From positions 1 through 44,408 of the forward strand of contig NZ_RAVZ01000031.1 of assembly GCF_003611635.1 (NCBI RefSeq): DNA of 44,408 bases. The letters run 5' to 3'. The notes under the pieces are model-generated. The model did not search any database. It worked only from the letters and a program-made list of their open reading frames with translations, and was not told the DNA's origin. The position numbers and the translations under genes are program-made. Below are positions 18,005 to 26,954 of the stretch, one piece after another. This DNA comes from Corallococcus terminator (lineage in GTDB: Bacteria; Myxococcota; Myxococcia; Myxococcales; Myxococcaceae). Position 1 is the first letter of the stretch, and every line of letters begins with the position of its first letter.

Positions 18005-18637
18005 ATGGGCAAGTCCTACCGTCCTAAAGACCACTATTTCCAGAAAGCCAAGCAAGAGGGCCTGCGCGCGCGGTCGGCCTTCAAGGTCGACGAAATCCTC
18101 AAGCGCTTTCCCACCTCCGTGAAGAAGGGCGCGGCGGTGCTGGACCTGGGGGCGGCGCCGGGCGGCTTCCTCCAGATTCTCGTGGACGCCGTGGGCGTCT
18201 CCGGGCGCGTCATTGGCGTGGACATCGTCGCCATCCGGCCGTTCTCCCAGAAGCAGGTGACGACGGCGGTGCTGGACGTGCTGGCGGATGACTTCGACGC
18301 GAAGCTGGCCGCGCTGTACGACGGGCCGTACGACGCGGTGATCTCCGACATGGCGCCCAAGACGTCCGGCATCAAGGGCACGGACGAGGCGCGCAGCCTC
18401 CGGCTCGCGGGCAAGGCGCTGGAGGTGGCGGCGGCGCGCGGCCGGGCCGGGGGTACGTTCGTGGCCAAGGTCTTCATGGGCGGCGACTTCGAGGACTTCC
18501 GCGACGAGGTGCGTCGTCTGTACGAAGAGGTGAAGGTGGTGCGGCCGGAGGCCACGCGCGGCGCCAGCATGGAGGTCTACGTGGTGGGGCTGCGGCGCCG
18601 GGCTCCGGCGACCCCCGCGGCCCCCGTCGCTTCCTGA
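18005..18637 (+). CDS. rlmE: 23S rRNA 2'-O-ribose U2552 methyltransferase RlmE (FtsJ/RrmJ)
   Basis: This 210-aa SAM-dependent methyltransferase modifies U2552 in the ribosomal A-loop, a late step of 50S assembly. The SAM motif is AAVLDLGAAPGGFLQILVD. The K-D-K-E catalytic tetrad of the RrmJ family is complete: Lys in ARSAFKVDEI, Asp in VISDMAPKTSGIK, Lys in TFVAKVFMGGDF, and Glu in GASMEVYVV. The ATG at 18005 begins the family's usual MGKSYRPKDHY; an in-frame ATG at 17984 would add seven residues without a better ribosome-binding site. A short Ala/Pro tail ends the protein. Confidence 0.95.
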   Translation: MGKSYRPKDHYFQKAKQEGLRARSAFKVDEILKRFPTSVKKGAAVLDLGAAPGGFLQILVDAVGVSGRVIGVDIVAIRPFSQKQVTTAVLDVLADDFDAKLAALYDGPYDAVISDMAPKTSGIKGTDEARSLRLAGKALEVAAARGRAGGTFVAKVFMGGDFEDFRDEVRRLYEEVKVVRPEATRGASMEVYVVGLRRRAPATPAAPVAS

Positions 18638-18662
18638 CGCGAAGAGGGAACGCCTGCGGGGT

Positions 18663-18685
18663 GGGCGGCGTCTAGAGTGCCGCCC
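18663..18685 (+). promoter_or_regulatory. Hairpin touching the alpha-2-macroglobulin start codon
   Basis: GGGCGGC (18663-18669) / GCCGCCC (18679-18685) with a 9-nt loop. The stem ends at the base before the ATG at 18686 and occupies the place where a ribosome-binding site should be. It could reduce translation, or be the rlmE terminator if translation actually begins at another codon. Confidence 0.5.
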
Positions 18686-21600
18686 ATGTTTGAACCATCG
18701 CGCCCGCGTGCGCTCGCCGTCGTGCTGTGCCTGCTGTCGTTCGCGCTCCTGCACCCCTCGTCCGCGCAGGCCCAGGCGAAGGCGCCCCCGACGTGGAAGG
18801 CCATCGACAAGCTCGTCGAGGACGACAAGGTGGAGTCCGCGGCGCAGGGGGCCGAAGCCCGGCTCGTCGCCGCGAAGGCGAAGAAGGACGCGGACGAGTG
18901 GACGCGCGCGCTCGTGCGCACCGTGCAGCTCCGCACGCGGCTGCACGGCTACGAGACGACGGTGCGCTTCCTGCGCGAGCAGCCCTGGCCGGACGACGCG
19001 CGGTCGCGGGCCACGCTGAACCTCTTCTACTCGGCGGTGCTCACGCACTACCTGGACGCGTACGGCTACGAAATCGGCCAGCGCGAACAGGTGGCGTCCA
19101 CGGGCCCGGTGGACCTGAAGGCGTGGACGAAGGACCAGTTGGTGACGGAGGCGCAGCGCGCGCAGGCCGCCGTCTGGGCGCTGCGTCAGGACCTGGGCAC
19201 CGAGCCGGTGAAGGCGCTGTCGGAGTACATCGAGCCCAACTCGTACCCGGACGGCATCCGCTCCACGCTGCGCGACGCGGTGACGTACCTGTGGGTGGAG
19301 CTGCTGGAGCGCACGGACCTGTGGCGCCCGGAGCAGGAGCAGCAGGTGTACCGGTTGGACCTGGGCGCGCTCCTGGCGGGCACGCCGAAGGTGGACCTGG
19401 TGGATCCGGCGGTGCATCCGCTGATGAAGGTGGCGGCGCTCCTGGGGGACCTGGAGGCGTGGCACCTGGCAGCGGGCCGGCGAGAGGCGGCGCTGGAGGC
19501 GCGGCTGCGGCGCTATGACGTCCTGTCCACGTCCTTCAACGACGCCGCGGACCGACTGCGCGTGCAGGAACACCTGAGCGCGCACCTGAAGGAATTCCGG
19601 GACGTGCCGTGGTGGTCGGTGGGGCAGCTCCAGCTCGCGGAGCTGGAGGATCAGGCGGGACGAAAGGTGTCGGCGCACGCCGCGGCGAAGGCCGGGGCGG
19701 AGGCGTGGCCGAAGTCGTTCGGGGGGCTTCGCTGTGGGGTGAAGGTGAAGTCCCTGGAGGCTCCGGACCTGTCCGCCTCCGTGATGCAGGTGGATGGCGC
19801 GGGCAAGCGCTCCATCGAGGTGCGCCACCGCAACGTGGCCGCAGTGTACTTCCGGGCGTTCGCGCTGGATGTGGAAGCGAAGATCGTGAAGCCCGGGCAG
19901 GACCTGTCGCTCATCGCGTCGGGCGAAGAGGTGCGCAAGATGATCCACACGCGCAAGCCCGAGGCGGTGTGGAACACGGTGCTGCCGAAGACGCCGGACT
20001 TCCAGACGCACCGGACGTTCGTGACGCCGCCGCCGCTCAAGCCCGGCGTGTACGCGCTGGTCATGTCCGTGCGCGAGGACTTCCGGGAGAAGGACAACCA
20101 GCTCATCTCGCTGCCAATGAACGTGTCGCCGTGGGCCGTGGTGGTCCGCCGCGTCGGTTCGGGACGAGCGGAGGTGCGCGTGGTGGACGGCGCGACGGGG
20201 GCGGGTGCTCCGAACGTGGAGGTGCGGATCGTCACGCCGGACTACCAGAAGCAGCGCTTTGGCGTCGTCAGCCGCCGCACGGATGAGCGCGGGGACCTCG
20301 TCATCGAAGCGACGGCCCGGGACGAGAACACGGACGGGATGCTGGTGCTGGGGCGCGGCAAGGGCGTGATGGTGTATCCGGGCGCGGTGTTCGTGTACGC
20401 GGAGCGGCCTCCGTACACGGCGCCGCAGACGCTGATCTACACCGACCGCGCCGTGTACCGGCCGCAGCAGAAGTTGCTGTGGAAGGTGGTGACCTATCTG
20501 GCGAACGAGGGAACGAAGCGCCATCAGGTGATGCCCGACGCGCCGGTGACGGTGTCGCTCTCCGACCCCAACGGGCAGGTGGTGGAGACCCGCGAGGTGC
20601 GCACCAACACGTTCGGTTCGGTGGCGGGGGAGTTCACGGTGCCCATGGGCAGGCCGCTGGGGCGGTGGCTCGTGCGGACGAGTCCCACGGGCTACGCCGC
20701 CGTGCGCGTGGAGGAGTACAAGCGGCCCACCTTCGAGGTGACGCTGAAGGACGCACCGGATTCGCTCCGCCTCAACCGGCCCGCCACGTTCAAGGGCGAG
20801 GCGCGCTACTTCTTCGGCCTGCCGGTGACGAGCGGCGCGGTGAAGTGGCGCGTGTCGCGGGAGCCCGTGCTGCCGCCCTGGTGGTTCTGGGAGCGCATCC
20901 CCACGACGCCGCAACTGGTGGCGTCCGGCTCCGCGTCGGTGGGGGAGGACGGTGGTTTCTCCGTGGCCTTCACCCCGGAGGCGGATGAGCGGCTGGCGAA
21001 GACGCCGGGCGTGTCATGGCGCTACCGCGTGGAGGCGGACCTGACGGACGAGGGCGGCGAGACGCGCTCCGCGAGCCGGGCCTTCCGGCTGGGCTTCGTG
21101 TCGGTGGAGGGCCGCGTGGAGTCCGACCAGGGCTTCGTCCGGGAAGACCTTCCGTCGGCCGTGCGCCTCGTGCGCTCGAACCTGGATGGGGCTCCGCAGG
21201 CCGGCGCGGGTCGCTGGCGGCTGGTGGCCCTGAAGCATCCCGCCAGCCCACTGATGCCTTCGGAGGAGCCGGTCGTCGCGCCGCGTCCGCTGGAGGCCTC
21301 CGCGCAGGAACGTCGCGAGTCGACGCCCACGCCCGGGGATGCCCTCAATCCGCGCTGGGAGCAGCGGTTCGACCTGGCGTCGACGCTGCGTCACTGGGAG
21401 GACGGCGCGGAGGTGGCCCAGGCCGCGGTGACGCACGGCGCGGATGGTGTGGCGGCCGTGAAGCTGCCGGCGCTGCGCGCGGGCGCGTATCGCCTTCGTT
21501 ACGAGACGACGGACGCCTTTGGCCAGAAGGCCCTCGCGCAGCACGACTTCGTGGTCGCTGGCGCGCGGGCACCCAAGGGGCTGCCGGCCGTGCTGATGGC

Positions 21601-24600
21601 GGAGCAGTCGTCGGTGCGGGTGGGCGACGTGGCGCGGCTGGTGGTGGCCTCCGGGTACGAGGGCCAGCCCCTGTCGATGGACGTGTACCAGGGCTCCCGG
21701 CGCATCGAGCACCGCCTGCTGACCGCGGGGCAGGGCCGCGCGGTGGTGGAGATTCCGGTGACGGAGGCCCTGCGCGGGGGCTTCACGGTGACGCTGTCGC
21801 TGGTGCGCGACTGGCAGCACCTGGGCTTCCAGCAGACGGTGGCCGTCCCCTTCGACGACAAGGAGCTGAGCGTGGAGTTCGCCACGTTCCGCGACACGCT
21901 GCGACCCGGTGCGAAGGAGACCTTCCGTGTGACGGTGAAGGGGCCCAAGGGCGCGAAGCTGGAGGCGGGGGCGGCGGAGGTGCTCGCGTACATGTACGAT
22001 CAGTCGTTGGATCTCTTCGGACCGCATACGCCGCCCCAGGTGGCGCAGCTCTATCCGCAGAAGTCGACGTCGGTCGACACCCGCTCGTCCGTGGACAGCA
22101 ACGCAGGGGACTGGCTCTTCGGCGATCTCGATCAGAGCCGAACCCTGAGCGATCCATCGGCGGACCGGTTGAAGTTCGACAGCGGCTACGGACTGGGCGG
22201 TCCGGGCTACGGGCGGCGCTATCGGGGCTCGCTGCCCATGGCCGTGTCACCCAGGGAGGCGGACATGTCCGAAGAGGAGCGGTCTTCTCCTGGTGCGCCT
22301 CCTCCTCCGCCCCCTCCGGCCCCGTCCATGGCGCCGAAGCCGGAGGCGAAGCTCCAGATGAAGCGGTACTCCGTCATCGAGATCAACAACGCGCCGGAAG
22401 CGCCGCCGCCGCCGCTGCGCTCGAACTTCGCGGAGACGGCGTTCTGGATTCCGCAGCTCCTCACCGGACCGGACGGCGCGGCGGTGCTGGAGTTCTCCGT
22501 GCCGGATTCCGTGACGGCGTGGAGCGTCTGGGTGCACGCGCTCACCCGCGACCTGAAGGGCGGCTCGGCGCAGCGCACCACCCGCAGCGTGAAGGAGCTG
22601 ATGGTGCGTCCCTACCTGCCGCGCTTCCTGCGCGAGGGGGACCGCGCGGAGCTGGAGGTCGTGGTGAACAACGCGGGGGCCAACACGCAGCAGGGCCAGC
22701 TCACGTTCGACATCGTGGATCCGGACACGCAGAAGAGCCTGCTCGCGGACTTCGGTCTGAAGACGTCCACGCAGTCCTTCACGGTGGCGGCGGGGAAGGG
22801 GACGCACCTGCGCTTCCCCATCACCACGCCCGCGCGCGTGGGCCCGGTGGCCTTCCGTGTCGTCGCGAAGTCGGGCGCCTTCAGCGACGGCGAGCTGCGT
22901 CCGCTGCCGGTGCTGCCGGGGCGCATGCACCTGGCCCAGTCGCGCTTCGTGACGTTGCGCAACCAGGACCGCAAGACGCTGACGTTCGACGACCTGAAGC
23001 GCTCGGATGACCCCACGCGGGTGAACGAGCAACTGGTCGTCACGGTGGACGCGCAGCTCTTCTACTCGGTGCTCCAGGCGCTGCCGTACCTGGTGGACTA
23101 CCCCTACGAGTGTACGGAGCAGACGCTCAACCGCTTCGTGTCCTCCGGCATCGTCTCCAGCCTCTACGCGAAGCATCCGGCGGTGGCGAAGATTGCGAAG
23201 GAGATGAGCCAGCGGTCCACGCGCTTCGAGACCTGGGACTCGGTGGATCCGAACCGGAAGATGACGCTGGAGGAGTCGCCCTGGCTCGCGGAGGCGAAGG
23301 GCGGAAGCGAGTCCGAGGACAAGCTGCTGCGGGTGCTGGATCCGAAGGTGGCGCAGGCGGAGCGCCAGTCGGCGATGGAGAAGCTGCGCAAGGCGCAGAC
23401 GGCGTCCGGTGGCTTCCCGTGGTGGCCGGGCGGCCCGCCGTCGCCGTACATGACGGTCTACATCCTCCACGGCCTGTCGCGCGCGATGGAGCACGGGGTG
23501 GAAGTGCCCCCGCAGATGACCTCGCGGGCCTGGGCGTATCTGGCCACGCAGTTCCGCGAGGACTACGCGAACAAGCTGATGAAGAAGGACACAGGTTGGG
23601 AGTTCCTCACGTTCCTCAACTTCGTGGCGTCCTCGTATCCCGACGCGCGCTACACGGGCGAGGCGCTCACGCCCGCCGAGCGGCAGCGCATGCTCGACTT
23701 CTCCTTCAAGCACTGGAAGCAGCACGCGCCGTTCCTCAAGGGCTACCTGGCGCTCACGCTGCACCGTGCGAAGCGGACGCCGGATGCGCTGAAGGTCTGG
23801 GACAGCGTGATGGATTCGGCGAAGACGACGGAGGAGCTGGGGACGTACTGGGCGCCCGAGGACCGCAGTTGGCTCTGGTACAACGACACCACGGAGACGC
23901 ACGCGTTCGCGCTGCGCACGCTGTCGGAGTTGCGCCCCAAGGACTCGCGCCGCGAGGGCCTGGTGCAGTGGCTGCTCCTGGACAAGAAGCTGGGCCACTG
24001 GAAGTCCACGCGCGCCACGGCGGAGGCGCTCTACGCGCTGGTGAACTACCTGGAGGCGGAAGGGGCGCTGGGCATCCGCGAGGAGCTGAAGGTGACGGTG
24101 GGGCCCAAGGTCGTGCCCATGGTCTTCTCGCCGGACGTGTACACGGGGAAGAAGAACCAGGTGGTGCTCACCGGGCCGGAGGTGAAGGCCGACACGGCGA
24201 CCACGGTGGTGGAGAAGACGACGCCGGGCTTCGCCTTCGCCTCCGCGACGTGGCACTTCTCCACGGAAGAGTTGCCGAAGGAGGAGCGCGGGGACTTCTT
24301 CCACGTGTCGCGCCACTACTTCGTGCGCGTGCGCGAAGGCAACCAGACGCTGCTGCGTCCGCTGGCGGAGGGCGCGAAGCTCCAGCCCGGTGACGAGGTG
24401 GAGGTGCAACTGTCGCTGCGCACGAAGCACGCGGCCGAGTACGTGCACCTGCGAGACCCACGCGCCGCGGGCCTGGAGCCGGAGAATGCCGTCTCCCGTC
24501 ATAAGTGGGACCTGGGCATCGTCTGGTACGAGGAGGTGCGCGACTCGGGGACGAACTTCTTCTTCGAAGCGCTGCCGGTGGGCGAGTACACGTTCAAGTA

Positions 24601-24724
24601 CCGGCTGCGCGCCAACCTCGCGGGCACCTTCCGCGTGGGGCCGGCGACGGTGCAGTCCATGTACGCGCCGGAGTTCACCGCGTACTCCACGGGCGCGGTG
24701 CTCACCGTGGGCAAGGCCCCGTAG
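18686..24724 (+). CDS. Bacterial alpha-2-macroglobulin with thioester motif
   Basis: This 2012-aa secreted alpha-2-macroglobulin traps proteases covalently after cleavage of a bait region. The signal peptide (residues 1-32, ALAVVLCLLSFALLHPSSAQAQA) lacks a lipobox Cys, so the protein is probably periplasmic or secreted rather than a lipoprotein. MG-type domains follow; IYTDRAVYRPQQKLLWKV is the hallmark 'TDRxxYRPG' stretch. A Pro/Gly-rich segment near residues 1200-1215 (GAPPPPPPPAPSMAPKP) may be a bait or linker. The thioester CTEQ lies at Cys1476 in YPYECTEQTLNRF, opening the TED helical domain, so it belongs to the reactive class. It is longer than E. coli YfhM (about 1650 aa). The usual neighbour, PBP1C, is absent. 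The ATG at 18686 is chosen over GTG at 18677 on the signal peptide alone, since neither has a good ribosome-binding site. Confidence 0.93.
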   Translation: MFEPSRPRALAVVLCLLSFALLHPSSAQAQAKAPPTWKAIDKLVEDDKVESAAQGAEARLVAAKAKKDADEWTRALVRTVQLRTRLHGYETTVRFLREQPWPDDARSRATLNLFYSAVLTHYLDAYGYEIGQREQVASTGPVDLKAWTKDQLVTEAQRAQAAVWALRQDLGTEPVKALSEYIEPNSYPDGIRSTLRDAVTYLWVELLERTDLWRPEQEQQVYRLDLGALLAGTPKVDLVDPAVHPLMKVAALLGDLEAWHLAAGRREAALEARLRRYDVLSTSFNDAADRLRVQEHLSAHLKEFRDVPWWSVGQLQLAELEDQAGRKVSAHAAAKAGAEAWPKSFGGLRCGVKVKSLEAPDLSASVMQVDGAGKRSIEVRHRNVAAVYFRAFALDVEAKIVKPGQDLSLIASGEEVRKMIHTRKPEAVWNTVLPKTPDFQTHRTFVTPPPLKPGVYALVMSVREDFREKDNQLISLPMNVSPWAVVVRRVGSGRAEVRVVDGATGAGAPNVEVRIVTPDYQKQRFGVVSRRTDERGDLVIEATARDENTDGMLVLGRGKGVMVYPGAVFVYAERPPYTAPQTLIYTDRAVYRPQQKLLWKVVTYLANEGTKRHQVMPDAPVTVSLSDPNGQVVETREVRTNTFGSVAGEFTVPMGRPLGRWLVRTSPTGYAAVRVEEYKRPTFEVTLKDAPDSLRLNRPATFKGEARYFFGLPVTSGAVKWRVSREPVLPPWWFWERIPTTPQLVASGSASVGEDGGFSVAFTPEADERLAKTPGVSWRYRVEADLTDEGGETRSASRAFRLGFVSVEGRVESDQGFVREDLPSAVRLVRSNLDGAPQAGAGRWRLVALKHPASPLMPSEEPVVAPRPLEASAQERRESTPTPGDALNPRWEQRFDLASTLRHWEDGAEVAQAAVTHGADGVAAVKLPALRAGAYRLRYETTDAFGQKALAQHDFVVAGARAPKGLPAVLMAEQSSVRVGDVARLVVASGYEGQPLSMDVYQGSRRIEHRLLTAGQGRAVVEIPVTEALRGGFTVTLSLVRDWQHLGFQQTVAVPFDDKELSVEFATFRDTLRPGAKETFRVTVKGPKGAKLEAGAAEVLAYMYDQSLDLFGPHTPPQVAQLYPQKSTSVDTRSSVDSNAGDWLFGDLDQSRTLSDPSADRLKFDSGYGLGGPGYGRRYRGSLPMAVSPREADMSEEERSSPGAPPPPPPPAPSMAPKPEAKLQMKRYSVIEINNAPEAPPPPLRSNFAETAFWIPQLLTGPDGAAVLEFSVPDSVTAWSVWVHALTRDLKGGSAQRTTRSVKELMVRPYLPRFLREGDRAELEVVVNNAGANTQQGQLTFDIVDPDTQKSLLADFGLKTSTQSFTVAAGKGTHLRFPITTPARVGPVAFRVVAKSGAFSDGELRPLPVLPGRMHLAQSRFVTLRNQDRKTLTFDDLKRSDDPTRVNEQLVVTVDAQLFYSVLQALPYLVDYPYECTEQTLNRFVSSGIVSSLYAKHPAVAKIAKEMSQRSTRFETWDSVDPNRKMTLEESPWLAEAKGGSESEDKLLRVLDPKVAQAERQSAMEKLRKAQTASGGFPWWPGGPPSPYMTVYILHGLSRAMEHGVEVPPQMTSRAWAYLATQFREDYANKLMKKDTGWEFLTFLNFVASSYPDARYTGEALTPAERQRMLDFSFKHWKQHAPFLKGYLALTLHRAKRTPDALKVWDSVMDSAKTTEELGTYWAPEDRSWLWYNDTTETHAFALRTLSELRPKDSRREGLVQWLLLDKKLGHWKSTRATAEALYALVNYLEAEGALGIREELKVTVGPKVVPMVFSPDVYTGKKNQVVLTGPEVKADTATTVVEKTTPGFAFASATWHFSTEELPKEERGDFFHVSRHYFVRVREGNQTLLRPLAEGAKLQPGDEVEVQLSLRTKHAAEYVHLRDPRAAGLEPENAVSRHKWDLGIVWYEEVRDSGTNFFFEALPVGEYTFKYRLRANLAGTFRVGPATVQSMYAPEFTAYSTGAVLTVGKAP

Positions 24725-24736
24725 TCCGCGAGTGGG

Positions 24737-24773
24737 GCAGGGGCCGGCGTTCCTTCGGGGACGTCGGCCCTGC
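24737..24773. terminator. Strong bidirectional hairpin between convergent genes
   Basis: GCAGGG..GCCG..GCGT..TCC pairs with GGG..ACGT..CGGC..CCTGC around a TTCG tetraloop region. It lies between the macroglobulin stop and the stop codon of the minus-strand gene at 24773. No T tract. Confidence 0.65.
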
Positions 24774-25993
24774 TACTCCGCGCAGGTGGCCGCGTCGTCC
24801 GTCGGGTGCAGCGTGGCGATGCCGTAGGTGCCGTTGCGCGTGCCGCACCAGATGCGCCAGTTGCCGCCACCGATGTCCGGCGCCGAGTACACGCCGCCCT
24901 CCTTCTTCGCCCCACCGCGTGCGCAGCAGTGGGCGAAGGCGCGCGTCCCGATGGCGGCGATGGAGACCGCGTCCTGCGTCGTGGAGAAGCCTCCCAGCCG
25001 CTTCACCCCACAGGACCACGGCGCGTTGCCCCGGAAGCGGATCAGGTACTGCTCTCCGCGCACCGCTTCCTCACCCTTGCCAGGGCCCTGGTAGCAGAGC
25101 TTCCCCTCTGACTCGAGCTGCGCGTAGCGCGGCAGGAAGTGGAGCCCGCCAATGGGGCCGCGCTCCCAGTCGTCTCCGCAGAAGACGTGGGTGAACGCAT
25201 TGCGCGGGCCGGTGCTCACCCACAGGCTCGTGAGCCATTCGAGGTTCGCCTGCCGCGAGCCCGTCCCCGGGCGACCCGCCGCGGAGAGCGCTCGCTGCAC
25301 GCGGGCGTCGTCGTAGTGCTTCGCGAAGAAGCGCTGCACGTCTCCCACGCTCACGCTCGCGTCGGGGCGCGCGGGGCACAGGTCCAGCACCTCGCGGTCC
25401 AGCGCGGACAGCGCGGGCGCCTTGGCGAAGAGGGGCGCATTCTCGCAGGTGGTTTCACACGCCGGTGCCGCGCCCTTCGCGGCGGGCGGGGGCGGCGCCA
25501 ACGCACGTCCCGCGGGCGCTCGGACGGTGACTTCGCCCTCGTCGGCGAAGGCGTCCGAAGCGGAACCTCCGCCCGCCGCCTCCTTCGCCGGTGAGCCCTT
25601 GCCAGCTCCCGAGCCGGAGGTCCCCACGTCGGACAGCGATGCGGGGGAGCCACCGCCCCGGGCCGCCAGTCGCTGCCGCGTGAGCGCGTGGTCCGCCTTC
25701 ACGAGGGCTTCCGTGTCGGGAGCCTTCTGGATGGCCTCCGTGGGGGTGCCATCGCACAGCACCCAGCCTTCGGACCTGGGGCCCTGCAACTTGCACCACG
25801 CGCGGTCAGGGCCGCCCTTCTTCACGAGCGGATACGTCACGCCCGCTTCCACGGCGAAGACGACCTTGGAGGACTCCGGTTGCTCCACGGCGTCCACGCG
25901 TTCGTCGGAGACGAAGACTCCGCCCCCGGCCCAGACGGCGGGAGCCACGGAGAGGGCCAGGAAGAAGCAGGCGAGCGACCCGGAAAGGCGCAT
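24773..25993 (-). CDS. Secreted protein with SH3-like and EndoU-like domains
   Basis: This 406-aa protein has a signal peptide (1-22, GSLACFFLALSVAPAVWA). Residues 42-82 resemble a bacterial SH3 domain (KVVFAVEAGVTYPLVKKG, EGWVLCDG). A low-complexity Gly/Ser/Ala/Pro linker (110-178) and a Cys-containing C-terminal domain (180-406) follow. That domain matches the XendoU endoribonuclease pattern in order: FTHVFCGD (His269), GGLHFLPRYAQL (His285) and GVKRLGGFSTTQDA (Lys331). These are the positions of the two His and one Lys that EndoU enzymes use for metal-assisted RNA cleavage after uridylate (family knowledge). Several Cys residues suggest disulfides, fitting export. It could be a secreted RNase used in predation or competition; no immunity gene is visible. 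It is convergent with the macroglobulin gene. Confidence 0.65.
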   Translation of the reverse strand: MRLSGSLACFFLALSVAPAVWAGGGVFVSDERVDAVEQPESSKVVFAVEAGVTYPLVKKGGPDRAWCKLQGPRSEGWVLCDGTPTEAIQKAPDTEALVKADHALTRQRLAARGGGSPASLSDVGTSGSGAGKGSPAKEAAGGGSASDAFADEGEVTVRAPAGRALAPPPPAAKGAAPACETTCENAPLFAKAPALSALDREVLDLCPARPDASVSVGDVQRFFAKHYDDARVQRALSAAGRPGTGSRQANLEWLTSLWVSTGPRNAFTHVFCGDDWERGPIGGLHFLPRYAQLESEGKLCYQGPGKGEEAVRGEQYLIRFRGNAPWSCGVKRLGGFSTTQDAVSIAAIGTRAFAHCCARGGAKKEGGVYSAPDIGGGNWRIWCGTRNGTYGIATLHPTDDAATCAE

Positions 25994-26079
25994 GGTGCGC
26001 GGGACTCTAACAGGAGCGCTCCGGGCCCGCTGTTCCCCGGTTGCGCCCGCCGCCGCGCCGGAGAATAAGGACCCCCGAT

Positions 26080-26904
26080 ATGAAACCGATGAATTTCCGA
26101 GGCCGGTGGGTGCTCATTACCGGTGCGTCGTCCGGCCTGGGGCTGGAGATGGCCCGTCTGCTCGCGAAGGAGCACGGCGCCCACATCATCGCCGTCGCCC
26201 GCCGGGAGGACCGGCTCCTCGCGCTCAAGGCGGAGCTGGAGGGCGCGCACGGCGTGCAGGTGCTGCCCCTCACCGCGGACCTCACCAGGCCCGGTGAAGC
26301 CGTGCGCGTGCACGCCGCCGCCGTGGAAGGACGCGCCGTGGAAGGCGTCATCCTCAACGCGGGTGTCACCTTCTTCGGCCACGTGCTGGAGCAGCCGCCC
26401 GAGTCCTTCGACACGATGCTCGCCACCAACGTCACCAGCGTCGTGCGGATGTCCCAGCTCTTCGCGGCGGACTTCGTGAAGAGGGGAGGGCAGGGGTCGC
26501 TGATGCTCGTCGCCAGCACGGCGGGCTTCGCGCCGCTGCCGTACCAGACGACCTACGCGGCGACGAAGGCGTTCGTGATCAGCTTCGGGCGGGGAATGGC
26601 CCAGGAGCTGCGCAAGGCGGGCGTGTCCGTCACCGTCTTCGCTCCGGGCGGCATCGCCACGGAGATGCTGTCGCTGTCAGGCCTGGACCGGAAGTTCAAG
26701 GCGGGCGACGTGGGCATCATGTCCGCGGAGGCCTGCGCGCGAATCGCCGTGGACGCGATGGTGCACCGCCGCGAGCTGGCCGTGCCCGGCGTCCTCAACC
26801 GCTTCCTCGCCATGACGATGAAGCTGCTGCCCCACGGCTTCATGGCCCAGCGGGCCGCCGCGCTCTACGAGGGCGGGCTCCCGAAAGAGCCTCCCACCCC
26901 CTGA
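26080..26904 (+). CDS. Short-chain dehydrogenase/reductase (SDR)
   Basis: This 274-aa classical SDR has the NAD(P)-binding TGASSGLGLEMA near the N-terminus, ILNAGVTFFG as the NAG motif, and the catalytic Ser-Tyr-Lys set in LVASTAGF and YAATKAF. The post-Lys PGGIATEM region matches the usual PGxxxT. The C-terminal segment (RFLAMTMKLLPHGFMAQRAA) is hydrophobic and amphipathic, as in membrane-associated SDRs acting on long-chain 3-ketoacyl or lipid substrates. The substrate cannot be read. AAGGA lies 8 nt before the ATG at 26080; an ATG at 26089 is the alternative. It is divergent from the EndoU-like gene and convergent with tyrS. Confidence 0.92.
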   Translation: MKPMNFRGRWVLITGASSGLGLEMARLLAKEHGAHIIAVARREDRLLALKAELEGAHGVQVLPLTADLTRPGEAVRVHAAAVEGRAVEGVILNAGVTFFGHVLEQPPESFDTMLATNVTSVVRMSQLFAADFVKRGGQGSLMLVASTAGFAPLPYQTTYAATKAFVISFGRGMAQELRKAGVSVTVFAPGGIATEMLSLSGLDRKFKAGDVGIMSAEACARIAVDAMVHRRELAVPGVLNRFLAMTMKLLPHGFMAQRAAALYEGGLPKEPPTP

Positions 26905-26915
26905 AGCCGTCACGT

Positions 26916-26938
26916 CCCGGGGCTGCGTGAGCCCCGGG
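26916..26938. terminator. Hairpin between convergent SDR and tyrS genes
   Basis: Perfect 9-bp stem CCCGGGGCT (26916-26924) / AGCCCCGGG (26930-26938) with loop GCGTG. It lies between two stop codons and probably serves both directions. No T tract. Confidence 0.6.
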
Positions 26939-26954
26939 GCGGAGGCTTCGCGGC

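Noticed and set aside
17987-20914. Open frame of 975 codons on the minus strand under rlmE and the macroglobulin gene
   Set aside because: It overlaps two well-supported genes, is extremely Arg/His-rich, and has no recognisable domain. It is a by-product of high-GC codon use.
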